From positions 62,752-126,751 of the forward strand of contig NZ_CDBL01000032.1 in the NCBI RefSeq assembly GCF_000820005.1: a stretch of 64,000 nucleotides of DNA, read 5' to 3'. Positions 30,255-39,254 of the stretch are shown piece after piece. Position 1 is the stretch's first letter. Each line of letters starts with the position of its first letter. A model generated the notes under the pieces. It was given only the letters and a program-made list of their open reading frames with translations, did no database searches and was not told where the DNA came from. The translations under genes and the position numbers were made by a program. This DNA is from Aeromonas piscicola. Its GTDB lineage: Bacteria; Pseudomonadota; Gammaproteobacteria; Enterobacterales; Aeromonadaceae.

Positions 30255-30420
30255 TCCCCCCCTCATCCCAGCCCTTCTCCCGCCAGGGGAGAAAGGAGCA
30301 GGCTCGCAGCCTGCGGACAGTAAGCGGGCCACCTGCCGGCGATCTTCATGGCAAGCCTCGCTGCCAACAGTACCTCGATCTATCCCCTCTCCCACTGGGA
30401 GAGGGTTAGGGTGAGGGGGA
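30255..30420. repeat. REP-like inverted doublet between yeaC and ansA
   Basis: The left arm (30255-30300) reads CCCCCCTCATCCCAGCCC then TTCTCCC-gcca-GGGGAGAA. The right arm (30383-30420) reads CCCCTCTCCC-act-GGGAGAGGG then TTAGGGTGAGGGGG. Each is a small palindrome with a CCCTCA/TGAGGG tail, and the two are inverted copies about 80 bp apart. This resembles widely scattered extragenic palindromic elements and their paired (REPIN) form. Copy number elsewhere cannot be seen here. Confidence 0.7.
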
Positions 30421-30426
30421 AACAGG

Positions 30427-31434
30427 TTAGGGGGTCAGTTCACCGCGCAGGGACTGCTGCATCAGCTCGCGAATGCGCGGTGCCGGCAAGTCCTGGCTCA
30501 GCAGGAAGTGCAGCTTGGTCAGCGCCGCCTCGGCGGTCATGTCGAAGCCCGAGATGACCCCGGCGCGAGACAGCGCGTTGCCGGTGGCATAGCCCCCCAT
30601 GTTGACCTTGCCGTGCAGGCACTGGCTCAGGTTGACTATGATGACGCCCCGGGCCGAGGCCTCGGAGAGCAGCGCCAGCATGGCTGGGTTCTGCGGCGCG
30701 TTGCCCACCCCGAAGGAGAGCAGGATCAGCGCCTTCACCGGCTGCTGCAATATGTTGGCGATCACCTCGCTGGAGATGCCCGGATAGAGGGTCACCACGC
30801 CGATGGGCTGGGGGGTGATGTCGTGCAGCACCAGCGGTCGCTCGGACGGTGCGCCCAGCTCGCCCGCTTCCAGCGAGATGGCGATGCCGGCGTTGAGCAG
30901 CGGCGGATAGTTCGGTGAATCGAAGGCGTGGAAGCCATCGGCGTGCACCTTCTTGCTGCGGTTGCCGCGATAGAGCTGGTTGTTGAAAAACAGCGTCACC
31001 TCGTGGATCGGGTAGTTGGCCGCGATGTAGAGGGCGTTGAGCAGGTTCTGCTGACCGTCGGAGCGCAGCTCGGCCAGCGGGATCTGGGAGCCGGTGATGA
31101 TCACCGGCTTGTGCAGATCTTCGAGCATGAATGAGAGGGCCGAGGCGGTGAACGACATGGTATCTGTGCCGTGCAGGATCACGAAGCCGTCGTATTTCTC
31201 GTAGTTGTCTCGAATGTCCTCGGCGATGCGCTGCCAGTCCGCCGGCGTCATGTCGGAAGAGTCGATGAGGGGATCGTATTCGTGAATATGGTAATCCGGC
31301 ATCTCGGGGCGATGAAACTCGGGCATCCGCGCCAGACAGTCTTCCATGAAGCCCGCCATCGGCACATAGCCGTGGTCGGAGCGCTGCATCCCTATGGTGC
31401 CGCCTGTGTAGGCAATGTAGATGGACTTCTTCAC
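30427..31434 (-). CDS. ansA: Asparaginase, type I (cytoplasmic)
   Basis: A 335-residue cytoplasmic L-asparaginase that hydrolyses asparagine to aspartate and ammonia. It starts (with GTG at 31434) as MKKSIYIAYTGGTIGMQRSD, holding the first catalytic Thr in TGGTIG. The second active-site segment is ILHGTDTMSFTASAL, and LYRGNRSKKVHADGFHAFDSP and ILLSFGVGNAP follow. There is no signal peptide, as expected for AnsA rather than AnsB. AGGAGAGG lies immediately upstream. It is divergent from gltS; coupling of amide hydrolysis with glutamate uptake is possible but speculative. Confidence 0.95.
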   Translation of the reverse strand: MKKSIYIAYTGGTIGMQRSDHGYVPMAGFMEDCLARMPEFHRPEMPDYHIHEYDPLIDSSDMTPADWQRIAEDIRDNYEKYDGFVILHGTDTMSFTASALSFMLEDLHKPVIITGSQIPLAELRSDGQQNLLNALYIAANYPIHEVTLFFNNQLYRGNRSKKVHADGFHAFDSPNYPPLLNAGIAISLEAGELGAPSERPLVLHDITPQPIGVVTLYPGISSEVIANILQQPVKALILLSFGVGNAPQNPAMLALLSEASARGVIIVNLSQCLHGKVNMGGYATGNALSRAGVISGFDMTAEAALTKLHFLLSQDLPAPRIRELMQQSLRGELTP

Positions 31435-31908
31435 ACCCTCTCCTCTTTGATGGGCACAACACCCGTGTTAATGGGCTCAATGCCCGCAGACCATGAATCC
31501 CCATGGGAAACGAACCCGTGTCTTCACATCCCGTCCGTTGCCGCTTGATGGGCTGGAAACCGGCGAATTATAGAGACTGGCGCCCCAAATGACAGCCGGG
31601 AAATGGCCTGCATGCCGTATTAAACGGCGACTAACCCAATAGTGTTAAATGTCACAATAAAGTGCAAACCTGACCATTAATCTGACAAATCTGGATATAA
31701 GCGGTGCTTTTTGCTACTATCCGCTGGATTTTTCATAAATCTCATCTGGATGCCTGATCCGTTCAGGCCCACATCGATCCCATTTTTGCGTGGGACGGGG
31801 GCATATAGCCCTTTCTTTGTTGGCACGTGAGCCACACTGTTTTTATCCCGGCTGAATCTGTGAGTCTTCATCAACGAAAGACACAGCCAATCAACATGGG
31901 AGTACTGA
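31435..31908. promoter_or_regulatory. Divergent intergenic region between ansA and gltS
   Basis: A 474-bp region carrying the promoters of both genes. The ansA side holds small symmetric elements (AACACCCGTGTT near 31459 and ATGGGC...GCCC). The central part (31620-31740) is A/T-rich, with TTAAATGTCACAATAAAGTGC-like promoter sequence. No gene is supported. GGGAG near 31900 is the gltS ribosome site. Confidence 0.4.
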
Positions 31909-33108
31909 ATGCTACAACTTGATTCCTACGCCACCCTGGTCGCAGCCACCCTGGTGTTGCTGCTCGGTCGTTTGCTGGTGACCCGAGTCGGGCTGCTGCG
32001 AACCTTCAACATCCCCAAACCGGTTGCCGGCGGCCTGGTGGTCGCTCTGGTGCTGTTGCTGCTGCGCTCGACTCTGCAGCTGGAGTTGCAATTCGACACC
32101 AGTTTGCAGACCCCGCTGATGCTGGCCTTCTTCGCCTCCATCGGTCTCTCCGCCGATCTCGCCAGCCTCAAGCGCGGCGGCAAGGCAGTGATCACCTTCC
32201 TGATGGTGGTGACCGGCCTGCTGCTGGTGCAAAACAGCCTGGGTGTGGGTCTGGCGACCCTGCTCGGCCTGGATCCCCACATGGGGCTGCTGGCTGGCTC
32301 CATCACCCTCTCCGGCGGCCACGGCACAGGCGCAGCCTGGAGCGCCACCTTCGCCGAGAAGTACGGGGTGCAATCCGCCGCCGAACTCGCCATCGCCTGT
32401 GCCACCTTCGGCCTGGTGCTGGGCGGCCTGATCGGGGGCCCGGTGGCCCGCTATCTGGTCAAGAAGGTGCAGGTGCCCGGTGAGGAGCACAACAAGGATG
32501 AGGCGCCCAAGGGCTTCGAGATGCCCGACATGGAGCGCCCGCTCACCACCTTCAGCCTGATCGAGACGCTGGCGCTGATCGCCATCAGCCTCAAAGGGGG
32601 CGAACTGCTCTCCGCCTCCCTCAAGGGCGGCGCGCTGGAGCTGCCGATCTTTGTCTGCGTGCTGTTTGTCGGTGTGCTGCTGCGCAACCTGCTGACCCTG
32701 TTCAACTGGCATGAGGTGAGCGACCGCGAGGTTTCTCTGCTCGGCAACGTCAGCCTGTCGCTGTTCCTGGCCATGGCGCTGATGAGCCTGAAGCTTTGGG
32801 ATCTCGCCAGCCTGGCACTGCCCATCTTCATCCTGCTGGCCGCCCAGACGGTGGCGATGGCGCTCTACGCCATCTTCGTCACCTTCCGGGTCATGGGCAG
32901 CAACTATGACGCGGCCGTGCTGGCGGCGGGCCACTGCGGCTTCGGCCTGGGGGCCACCCCGACGGCCATTGCCAACATGCAGGCCATCACCCAGCGCTTC
33001 GGCCCGTCCCATCTGGCGTTCCTGGTGGTGCCCATGGTGGGGGCCTTCTTCATCGACATCATCAACGCCATGGTGATCAAGCTGTTTATGGCGCTCCCCT
33101 TCCTGTAA
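31909..33108 (+). CDS. gltS: Sodium/glutamate symporter
   Basis: A 399-residue inner-membrane carrier of the ESS (GltS) family that takes up glutamate with Na+. The two inverted halves each hold a conserved re-entrant loop: SGGHGTGAAWSATF near residues 135-150 and AAGHCGFGLGATPTAIANM near 340-358. The N-terminus FNIPKPVAGGLV is characteristic. About ten helices are predicted. GGGAG lies upstream of the start, and a terminator follows the stop by about 28 bp. Confidence 0.96.
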   Translation: MLQLDSYATLVAATLVLLLGRLLVTRVGLLRTFNIPKPVAGGLVVALVLLLLRSTLQLELQFDTSLQTPLMLAFFASIGLSADLASLKRGGKAVITFLMVVTGLLLVQNSLGVGLATLLGLDPHMGLLAGSITLSGGHGTGAAWSATFAEKYGVQSAAELAIACATFGLVLGGLIGGPVARYLVKKVQVPGEEHNKDEAPKGFEMPDMERPLTTFSLIETLALIAISLKGGELLSASLKGGALELPIFVCVLFVGVLLRNLLTLFNWHEVSDREVSLLGNVSLSLFLAMALMSLKLWDLASLALPIFILLAAQTVAMALYAIFVTFRVMGSNYDAAVLAAGHCGFGLGATPTAIANMQAITQRFGPSHLAFLVVPMVGAFFIDIINAMVIKLFMALPFL

Positions 33109-33135
33109 ACCGCTCGGCCAGACGTGATATGAACA

Positions 33136-33161
33136 AGAGCCCACCTCATGGTGGGCTCTTT
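33136..33161 (+). terminator. Intrinsic terminator of gltS
   Basis: AGAGCCCACC (33136-33145) pairs with GGTGGGCTCT (33150-33159) over TCAT, followed by TTG. Confidence 0.85.
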
Positions 33162-33280
33162 GCTTGCAGGCATCTGGCTGTGCGGCGCCATCGCCTGCTG
33201 GCTCCCCCCTGGCGGCAACCGCAATCATGGGCGCCAGCCAACTTTCACCTGTCATGAAACAGCCAGACCGCAGATAACAG

Positions 33281-33312
33281 AAAGCCCCGCACCAGGGTGG
33301 GGGGCTTTGTTC
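33281..33312 (-). terminator. Hairpin terminator of the chemoreceptor gene
   Basis: AAAGCCCC...CACC pairs with GGTG...GGGGCTTT around a two-base turn, with one G-G mismatch. T-rich tails are modest on both strands. It lies 40 bp beyond the stop of the minus-strand chemoreceptor. Confidence 0.6.
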
Positions 33313-33351
33313 AGGATGGGACGCCAGCCAGCGTCCTATCGGCATCATCTC

Positions 33352-35226
33352 TTACAGGATAAAGGTCGACACCTGCTGGTTCAGATCGGTGGCGCGACCC
33401 TTGAGGCTATGAGCCTGATCCAGATCGCGCATGGCGGCGGCGGTGATCTCGTCACTCACATCCTTGATGGCGGTGGTGTTCTGGGTGATCTCGCCAGTCA
33501 CCTGGGTCTGCTCCTCGGCGGCGGTGGCGATCTGACCCGCCATGTCGGAGATGAGCGACACGGCCCGGGTGATCTCTTCCAGCGCGGCGGCGGCGGCATC
33601 GGCGTCTTTCACGCTGTTGTCGGCCAGCCCCTGGCTGGTCTGCATCAGACTGACCGCACGGGCCGTGGTCTGTTGCAGCGTCTCTATGGTGGACTGGATC
33701 TCCTGAGTTGAGTCCTGGGTACGACGTGACAGCACCCGCACCTCGTCCGCCACCACGGCGAAACCACGGCCCTGTTCACCGGCGCGTGCCGCTTCGATGG
33801 CCGCGTTCAGCGCCAGCAGGTTGGTCTGCTCGGCGATGCCCTGGATGGTGGAGAGGATGCCGGAGATGGCCTGGGCGTGACGACTCAACTCGCCGATCAC
33901 CTCGGTCGCCTGCCCTACCTCTTCGGCCAGGCCGTTGATGGACTGGCGAGTCTGGTTCACCAGCATCTTGCCCTGTTCACTGCTCTGGGCGGATTGCTGG
34001 GCCGCTGCAGCGGTGTTCTCGGCGTTGCCGGCGATCTCCATGGTGGCGCTCGCCATCTCGGTGACGGCGGTGGCGACCATGGTCACTTCCTGCTGCTGAC
34101 GCTGCAGCTCGTCCACGGCGGCCTGGTTGGTCACCAGACTGCGCTCGGCATCGGCGTTCAGCTCGTTGGCCAGCTTGCGGATGTTGCCGATCAGCTGGTG
34201 CTGGCTGCCAACGAAACGGTTGAAGCTGTTGGCCAGCTGGCCCACTTCGTCGTTGGCGTCGATCTTGATGCGCTGGGTCAAATCGCCGTTACCGTCAGCG
34301 ATGCGGGCCAGAGCCTGGGAGACCTTGCTGAGCGGGCCGAGCAGCAGGCTGACCAGCCAGGAGATGGCGATGATGCTGCCCACCAGCACCAGCAGGGCTA
34401 GGCCAAGCTGGGTCATCAACAGGGAAGAGAGCGGGGCTTCCAGGGTTTCCTTGTCCAGTACCAGTACCAGCTCCCAGTCGGTATCCGGGATATCCACGGC
34501 CCACAGCAGCTTGTCACGGCCTTCGTTGTCGAAGTAGGCCGGGATCAGGCTGTTGCTGGCCTTGCTCTGTTCGATCAGGGCGTTGGTCAGATCGTTGTCG
34601 ATCTCGGTGGCCGGCTTCATCGCCTTGGCCGCGTCCTTGTACGCGATGACGGTGCCGTCCTTGTGCATCATGATGGCGATGCCATCGGCGGGCAGCTTCA
34701 TCTTGGTGACGTCTTCCACCAGGGAGGCGATGGAGAGATCACCACCGACCACCCCGCCCTGTGCCGGCTGGGCCAGGGTCACCACCATGATGTTGTAGGC
34801 CACGTCCAGATAGGGCTTGGTCACTATGAGGCCGCCCTTGCTCATGGCTTCCTGATACCAGCCACGGGAGCGCGGGTCATAACCGTCACGGTTGATGGAA
34901 GGGTCAGAGTCGTTCATCTTGCCGCTGCCCTCACCGAAGTAGGTGAGCTGGAAGCGACCCGAGACTTGTGCCTGTTGCAGGGCGTTGAGGGGCTCGGCAC
35001 CGGCCTTGCTGCCGAGCGCCTGGATGACATCGCGACGGGCGGAGAGCCAGTCACTGACACTGGCGGCCTGCTGGCTGCCGAGGCGTTGCACCTGTTCCTG
35101 ACTGCCTTGCAGCAACAGGGACTTCTGGCTGGTATAGCTCTGCCAGGAGAGCAGCAGGATCACCAATGACAAGGCGATCACCACTGACAACAGTATCTTC
35201 TGCTTGAGTGATAGGTTTTTCATCAT
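33352..35226 (-). CDS. Methyl-accepting chemotaxis protein with dCache sensor
   Basis: A 624-residue transmembrane chemoreceptor. Membrane helix 1 (about residues 7-27) and helix 2 (about 275-298) enclose a periplasmic dCache ligand domain; the segment [15 protein letters not shown] and [10 protein letters not shown] are typical of its small-molecule-binding fold. HAMP follows ([15 protein letters not shown]), then the signalling coiled coil with the hairpin tip [19 protein letters not shown]. No C-terminal CheR/CheB pentapeptide is seen. Two adjacent ATGs are possible starts. The dCache sequence resembles amino-acid-sensing receptors, but the ligand is not proven. It stands alone, divergent from prfB. 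Confidence 0.93.
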   Translation of the reverse strand: MMKNLSLKQKILLSVVIALSLVILLLSWQSYTSQKSLLLQGSQEQVQRLGSQQAASVSDWLSARRDVIQALGSKAGAEPLNALQQAQVSGRFQLTYFGEGSGKMNDSDPSINRDGYDPRSRGWYQEAMSKGGLIVTKPYLDVAYNIMVVTLAQPAQGGVVGGDLSIASLVEDVTKMKLPADGIAIMMHKDGTVIAYKDAAKAMKPATEIDNDLTNALIEQSKASNSLIPAYFDNEGRDKLLWAVDIPDTDWELVLVLDKETLEAPLSSLLMTQLGLALLVLVGSIIAISWLVSLLLGPLSKVSQALARIADGNGDLTQRIKIDANDEVGQLANSFNRFVGSQHQLIGNIRKLANELNADAERSLVTNQAAVDELQRQQQEVTMVATAVTEMASATMEIAGNAENTAAAAQQSAQSSEQGKMLVNQTRQSINGLAEEVGQATEVIGELSRHAQAISGILSTIQGIAEQTNLLALNAAIEAARAGEQGRGFAVVADEVRVLSRRTQDSTQEIQSTIETLQQTTARAVSLMQTSQGLADNSVKDADAAAAALEEITRAVSLISDMAGQIATAAEEQTQVTGEITQNTTAIKDVSDEITAAAMRDLDQAHSLKGRATDLNQQVSTFIL

Positions 35227-35475
35227 GATTTCTTCTTATGAGGTCAGGAACAGGATTTCCCAAAAGTGCACAGCACTGCATCGGTATTAGCGACCCGACA
35301 GGCCGAAACTGAACCTGAAAATGAGTCTGCGGGCGATATTTTCCACCGAGTTGGGGAAAACTGCATCAGAAATTGACTACAGGACGCGCACAAGGACAGG
35401 CGACCCTGTTTATTCCTTCCACAATTGGCTAGAATATCCTGTTTTTAAATCACATCGACCCCGAGAGTTTTCACG

Positions 35476-36574
35476 ATGTTTGAAGTCAATCCTGTATTAA
35501 ACAAGCTTAAGGAGCTGTCTGAGAGGACCGAGCTTCTTAGGGGGTACCTTTGACTATGACGCAAAGAAAGAGCGTCTAGAAGAGGTCAACGCCGAGCTGG
35601 AACAGCCGGACGTATGGAATGAGCCGGAGCGCGCACAGGCGCTGGGCAAGGAGCGCGTCACGCTGGAAAACGTGGTGGGCACCATAGACACCCTGACCCA
35701 GGGCGCCGAAGACGTCGAGATGCTGGTAAGCCTGGCGGTGGAAGGGGAAGACGAAGAGACCTTCAACGAAGCCGTGGCCGAAGCCGATGTGCTGGAGTCC
35801 AAGCTGGTGGATCTGGAATTCCGCCGCATGTTCTCCGGTCAGCACGACGCCTCCGACTGCTACATCGACATCCAGTCCGGCTCCGGTGGTACCGAAGCAC
35901 AGGATTGGGCCAACATGGTGCTGCGCATGTACCTGCGCTGGGGTGATGCCCACGGTTACAAGCCGGAGCTGATCGAACTCTCTGACGGCGACGTGGCCGG
36001 CATCAAGTCCGCCACCATCAAGTTCACCGGCGAATACGCCTTCGGCTGGCTACGCACCGAAACCGGCGTCCACCGTCTGGTTCGCAAATCTCCGTTCGAT
36101 TCCGGTGGCCGCCGCCACACCTCGTTCTGCTCCATCTTCGTTTATCCCGAGATCGATGACGACATCGACATCGAGATCAACCCGGCAGACCTGCGTATCG
36201 ACGTCTACCGTGCCTCCGGCGCCGGTGGTCAGCACGTCAACCGGACCGAATCCGCAGTACGTATCACCCACGTTCCGACCGGTGTCGTGGTACAGTGCCA
36301 AAACGATCGTTCCCAGCACAAAAACAAAGATCAGTGTATGAAGCAGCTGAAAGCCAAGCTCTACGAGCTGGAAATTCAGAAGCAAAACGCTGAGAAACAA
36401 GCCCTCGAAGAGACCAAGTCCGATATCGGCTGGGGCAGCCAGATCCGTTCCTATGTGCTGGATGATGCGCGCATCAAGGATCTACGTACCGGCGTCGAAA
36501 CCCGCAATACCCAAGCGGTACTCGACGGCGACCTGGACAAGTTTATCGAAGCTAGCCTGAAGTCAGGCCTGTAA
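35476..36574 (+). CDS. prfB: Peptide chain release factor 2 (programmed +1 frameshift)
   Basis: RF2 recognises UGA and UAA and releases the finished polypeptide. The coding sequence has two frames: 25 codons from ATG 35476 ([20 protein letters not shown]) end in an in-frame TGA at 35551. A +1 shift at CTT TGA C continues as [11 protein letters not shown] to 36574, giving 365 residues, the same length as Escherichia coli RF2. The SPF tripeptide for stop-codon reading (KSPFDSG) and the GGQ catalytic motif (GAGGQHVNR) are intact. Frameshifting rises when RF2 is scarce, so the protein autoregulates. lysS follows closely, the usual prfB-lysS operon. Confidence 0.98.
35539..35554 (+). promoter_or_regulatory. 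prfB programmed frameshift site
   Basis: AGGGGG (35539-35544) is the internal Shine-Dalgarno, three bases before the slippery CTT (35548-35550) and the TGA stop (35551-35553) followed by C. This is the canonical RF2 recoding signal; the Leu tRNA slips from CUU to UUU. Confidence 0.98.
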
Positions 36575-36597
36575 AAAACAGAACAGCAGGAATCACC

Positions 36598-38136
36598 ATG
36601 TCTGAACAAACCACAACTCCGGAAGTCGACCACACTCTCGAACTGAACAACGAGATGACGGAGCGTCGTTCCAAGCTGGCCGCCTTGCGTGCCCAGGGCA
36701 ACCCCTTCCCCAACGACTTCCGTCGTGACAGCCTCTCCGGCGATCTGCACGCCGAGTTTGGCGACAAGAGCGCCGAAGAACTGGTGGCCTTGGGTAAACA
36801 GGTGAAGATTGCCGGTCGCATCATGACCCGCCGGATCATGGGCAAGGCGTCCTTCGCCACCCTGCAGGACATGGCTGGCAAGATCCAGGTCTACGTGACC
36901 CGTGACGATCTGCCGGAAGGCTTCTACAACGAGCAGTTCAAGAAGTGGGATCTGGGTGACATAGTCGGCGTGGAAGGCACTCTTTTCCGCACCAACACCG
37001 GCGAACTCTCGGTGCACGTATCCACCATACGTCTGCTGACCAAGGCACTGCGTCCGCTGCCCGAGAAGCACAAGGGCCTGACCGACCAGGAAGCGCGCTG
37101 CCGTCAGCGTTACCTGGATCTGATCGCCAACGAAGAGTCCCGCAAGACCTTCATGATCCGCACCAAGGTCGTTGCCGGCATCCGCAAGTTCTTCAACGAC
37201 AAGCGCTTCATGGAAGTAGAAACCCCCATGATGCAGGTCATCCCGGGTGGCGCCTCCGCGCGTCCGTTCGTCACTCACCACAATGCGCTGGACATCGACA
37301 TGTACCTGCGTATCGCACCCGAGCTCTACCTGAAGCGTCTGGTTGTGGGTGGTTTCGAGCGCGTGTACGAGATCAACCGCAATTTCCGTAACGAAGGCAT
37401 CTCGGTTCGTCACAACCCCGAGTTCACCATGATCGAGTTCTACATGGCCTATGCCGACTACATCGATCTGATGGACCTGACTGAAGAGCTGCTGCGCACC
37501 CTGGCGCAGGACATTCTGGGCGACACCAAGATCCGTTACGCCAAAGAGGGCGAAGAGGGTCTGACCATCGACTTCGGTCAGCCGTTCCAGCGCCTCACCA
37601 TGGTGGACTCCATCCTGAAGTACGCCGATGGCGTTACCCTGGAAGATCTCTCCACCCTGGAGAGCGCCAAGGCCGTTGCCAAGCGTCTGCACATCGAGCT
37701 GATGAAGGGCTGGGAGCTGGGTCACGTGATCACCGCCATCTTCGAAGAGACGGTGGAGCACATGCTGCTGCAACCGACCTTCATCACCGAGTACCCGGCA
37801 GCCGTCTCCCCGCTGGCGCGCCGCAACGACGTGAACCCGGACGTGACCGACCGCTTCGAGTTCTTCATCGGTGGCCGCGAGCTGGCCAACGGCTTCTCCG
37901 AGCTGAACGATGCGGAAGATCAGGCCAAGCGCTTCCAGGATCAGGTGAACCAGAAAGAAGCCGGTGACGACGAAGCCATGTTCTATGACGCCGACTTCGT
38001 GACTGCGCTGGAACACGGCCTGCCGCCCACTGCCGGTCAGGGTATCGGTATCGACCGTCTGGTGATGCTGTTCACCAACAGCCACACCATCCGCGACGTC
38101 ATCCTGTTCCCTGCCCTGCGCCCGCAACAGAAATAA
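36598..38136 (+). CDS. lysS: Lysyl-tRNA synthetase, class II
   Basis: A 512-residue homodimeric class II aminoacyl-tRNA synthetase. An N-terminal OB-fold anticodon-binding domain (about residues 60-175) precedes the catalytic core with motif 2 ([15 protein letters not shown]) and motif 3 ([19 protein letters not shown]). It is 23 bp downstream of prfB, with a ribosome site AGCAGGAATC, and the two form the standard operon. A strong terminator follows. Confidence 0.97.
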   Translation: MSEQTTTPEVDHTLELNNEMTERRSKLAALRAQGNPFPNDFRRDSLSGDLHAEFGDKSAEELVALGKQVKIAGRIMTRRIMGKASFATLQDMAGKIQVYVTRDDLPEGFYNEQFKKWDLGDIVGVEGTLFRTNTGELSVHVSTIRLLTKALRPLPEKHKGLTDQEARCRQRYLDLIANEESRKTFMIRTKVVAGIRKFFNDKRFMEVETPMMQVIPGGASARPFVTHHNALDIDMYLRIAPELYLKRLVVGGFERVYEINRNFRNEGISVRHNPEFTMIEFYMAYADYIDLMDLTEELLRTLAQDILGDTKIRYAKEGEEGLTIDFGQPFQRLTMVDSILKYADGVTLEDLSTLESAKAVAKRLHIELMKGWELGHVITAIFEETVEHMLLQPTFITEYPAAVSPLARRNDVNPDVTDRFEFFIGGRELANGFSELNDAEDQAKRFQDQVNQKEAGDDEAMFYDADFVTALEHGLPPTAGQGIGIDRLVMLFTNSHTIRDVILFPALRPQQK

Positions 38137-38175
38137 GCCCGATGCGCAGGCCTGACCTGCGCCTCGATGGCAATG

Positions 38176-38205
38176 AAACGCCCCGCAACTGCGGGGCGTT
38201 TTTTA
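38176..38205 (+). terminator. Intrinsic terminator of prfB-lysS
   Basis: AAACGCCCCGC (38176-38186) pairs with GCGGGGCGTTT (38191-38201) over AACT, followed by TTT. Confidence 0.92.
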
Positions 38206-38248
38206 TGGCGAAGGCAGCCCGGTGGCGGTCCCTCACGCTGGCGGCACC

Positions 38249-39055
38249 TCATGAGGTGGGCGGCAGCAGCCACTCCCCCTGCCACAGGGTCAGCGCCTGG
38301 CCCGACATCAGCACCCGGTCCCCCTGCAACTCGAGCACAAGCTCCCCGCCGCGCGCCGAGATCTGGCGCGCCTTCAGTCGAGTCTTGCCGAGACGCTCGG
38401 CCCAGAAGGGCGTCAGGGCACAGTGGTTGGAGCCGGTGACGGGATCCTCATCCACCCCGACCCAGGGGGCGAAGTAGCGAGAGACGAAGTCATCATCCCC
38501 GCGGCTGGAAGGGGCCGTCACTATCAGGCCGCGACCGGGCAGGGCGCCCAGGGCGTGAAAATCGGGGGTGAGCGCGCGGACTTCCTCCTCGCTTGCCAGC
38601 TCCAGCAGAAACTTGGCGCCGGCGGCCAGGGTCTGCACGGGTGTACAACCAACCGCCGCCCCATAGGCCGGATCCATCGCCAGAGGCGTGAGCGGAATGC
38701 GCGGGAAGTCGAGCCGAATCCACTCCCCCTCGCGCCTGGCCAGCAGTTCCCCGCTGCGGGTCTCGAAGCGGATGACCTCCTGCGGTGCCACAGCCCCCGT
38801 CTGCCACAGCACATGGGCGGCCGCCAGGGTGCCGTGACCACAGAGATCCACCTCTACCTTGGGGGTAAACCAGCGCAGCCGATAGTGCGCCGCCCCCAAG
38901 GGACTGAGGAAGGCGGTCTCCGACAGGTTGAACTCGGCCGCCATGGCCTGCAGCCGCGCATCGGACTGGGCCGGCCCCAGTACCACCACGGCCGGGTTGC
39001 CGCCAAAGGGCTGTCGGCTGAAGGCATTGACATGAAACAGTCTGATAATCGACAT
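38249..39055 (-). CDS. PhzF-family isomerase/epimerase-like protein
   Basis: A 268-residue protein with the PhzF (diaminopimelate-epimerase-like) double fold. Diagnostic segments are VNAFSRQPFGGNPAVVV, the catalytic-Glu region EFNLSETAFL, VDLCGHGTLAAAHVLW and the second-half PWVGVDEDPVTGSNHCAL. ATG 39055 is chosen because AGGAAAAG precedes it; a longer frame exists. No phenazine genes are nearby, so this is one of the many PhzF paralogues with unknown metabolic substrates. It is divergent from cysJ. Confidence 0.92.
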   Translation of the reverse strand: MSIIRLFHVNAFSRQPFGGNPAVVVLGPAQSDARLQAMAAEFNLSETAFLSPLGAAHYRLRWFTPKVEVDLCGHGTLAAAHVLWQTGAVAPQEVIRFETRSGELLARREGEWIRLDFPRIPLTPLAMDPAYGAAVGCTPVQTLAAGAKFLLELASEEEVRALTPDFHALGALPGRGLIVTAPSSRGDDDFVSRYFAPWVGVDEDPVTGSNHCALTPFWAERLGKTRLKARQISARGGELVLELQGDRVLMSGQALTLWQGEWLLPPTS

Positions 39056-39168
39056 TCGCTTTTCCTGTGGTGCCACGACCGGGCTCATTCTTCGCCGTTT
39101 ATACCATGAAACCGGGCCCTGCCCGAACGGGCCCAGGAGCCCGTCAGGTACGTTTTTAATGCACTAAT

Positions 39169-39193
39169 AGAATAAAAAAGACATTTTTATTCT
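39169..39193. promoter_or_regulatory. Perfect 10-bp inverted repeat upstream of cysJ
   Basis: AGAATAAAAA (39169-39178) and TTTTTATTCT (39184-39193) are exact inverted copies around AGACA, 62 bp before the cysJ start in an A/T-rich stretch. It could be an operator or promoter element for cysJIH (CysB is the known activator in enterobacteria) or a weak terminator for the divergent side. Function not established. Confidence 0.45.
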
Positions 39194-39254
39194 TTGTTGT
39201 TATCCATCACACCCCTTAACCTGACCAAAAATCAGACCATGGAAGACGAGTGTG

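Noticed and set aside
31912-33348. Minus-strand open frame opposite gltS
   Set aside because: Gln/His-rich shadow translation, no start signals.
35476-35553. prfB as a pseudogene with a premature stop
   Set aside because: The stop is part of the canonical programmed frameshift signal.
36451-38127. Minus-strand open frame opposite lysS
   Set aside because: Shadow of lysS.
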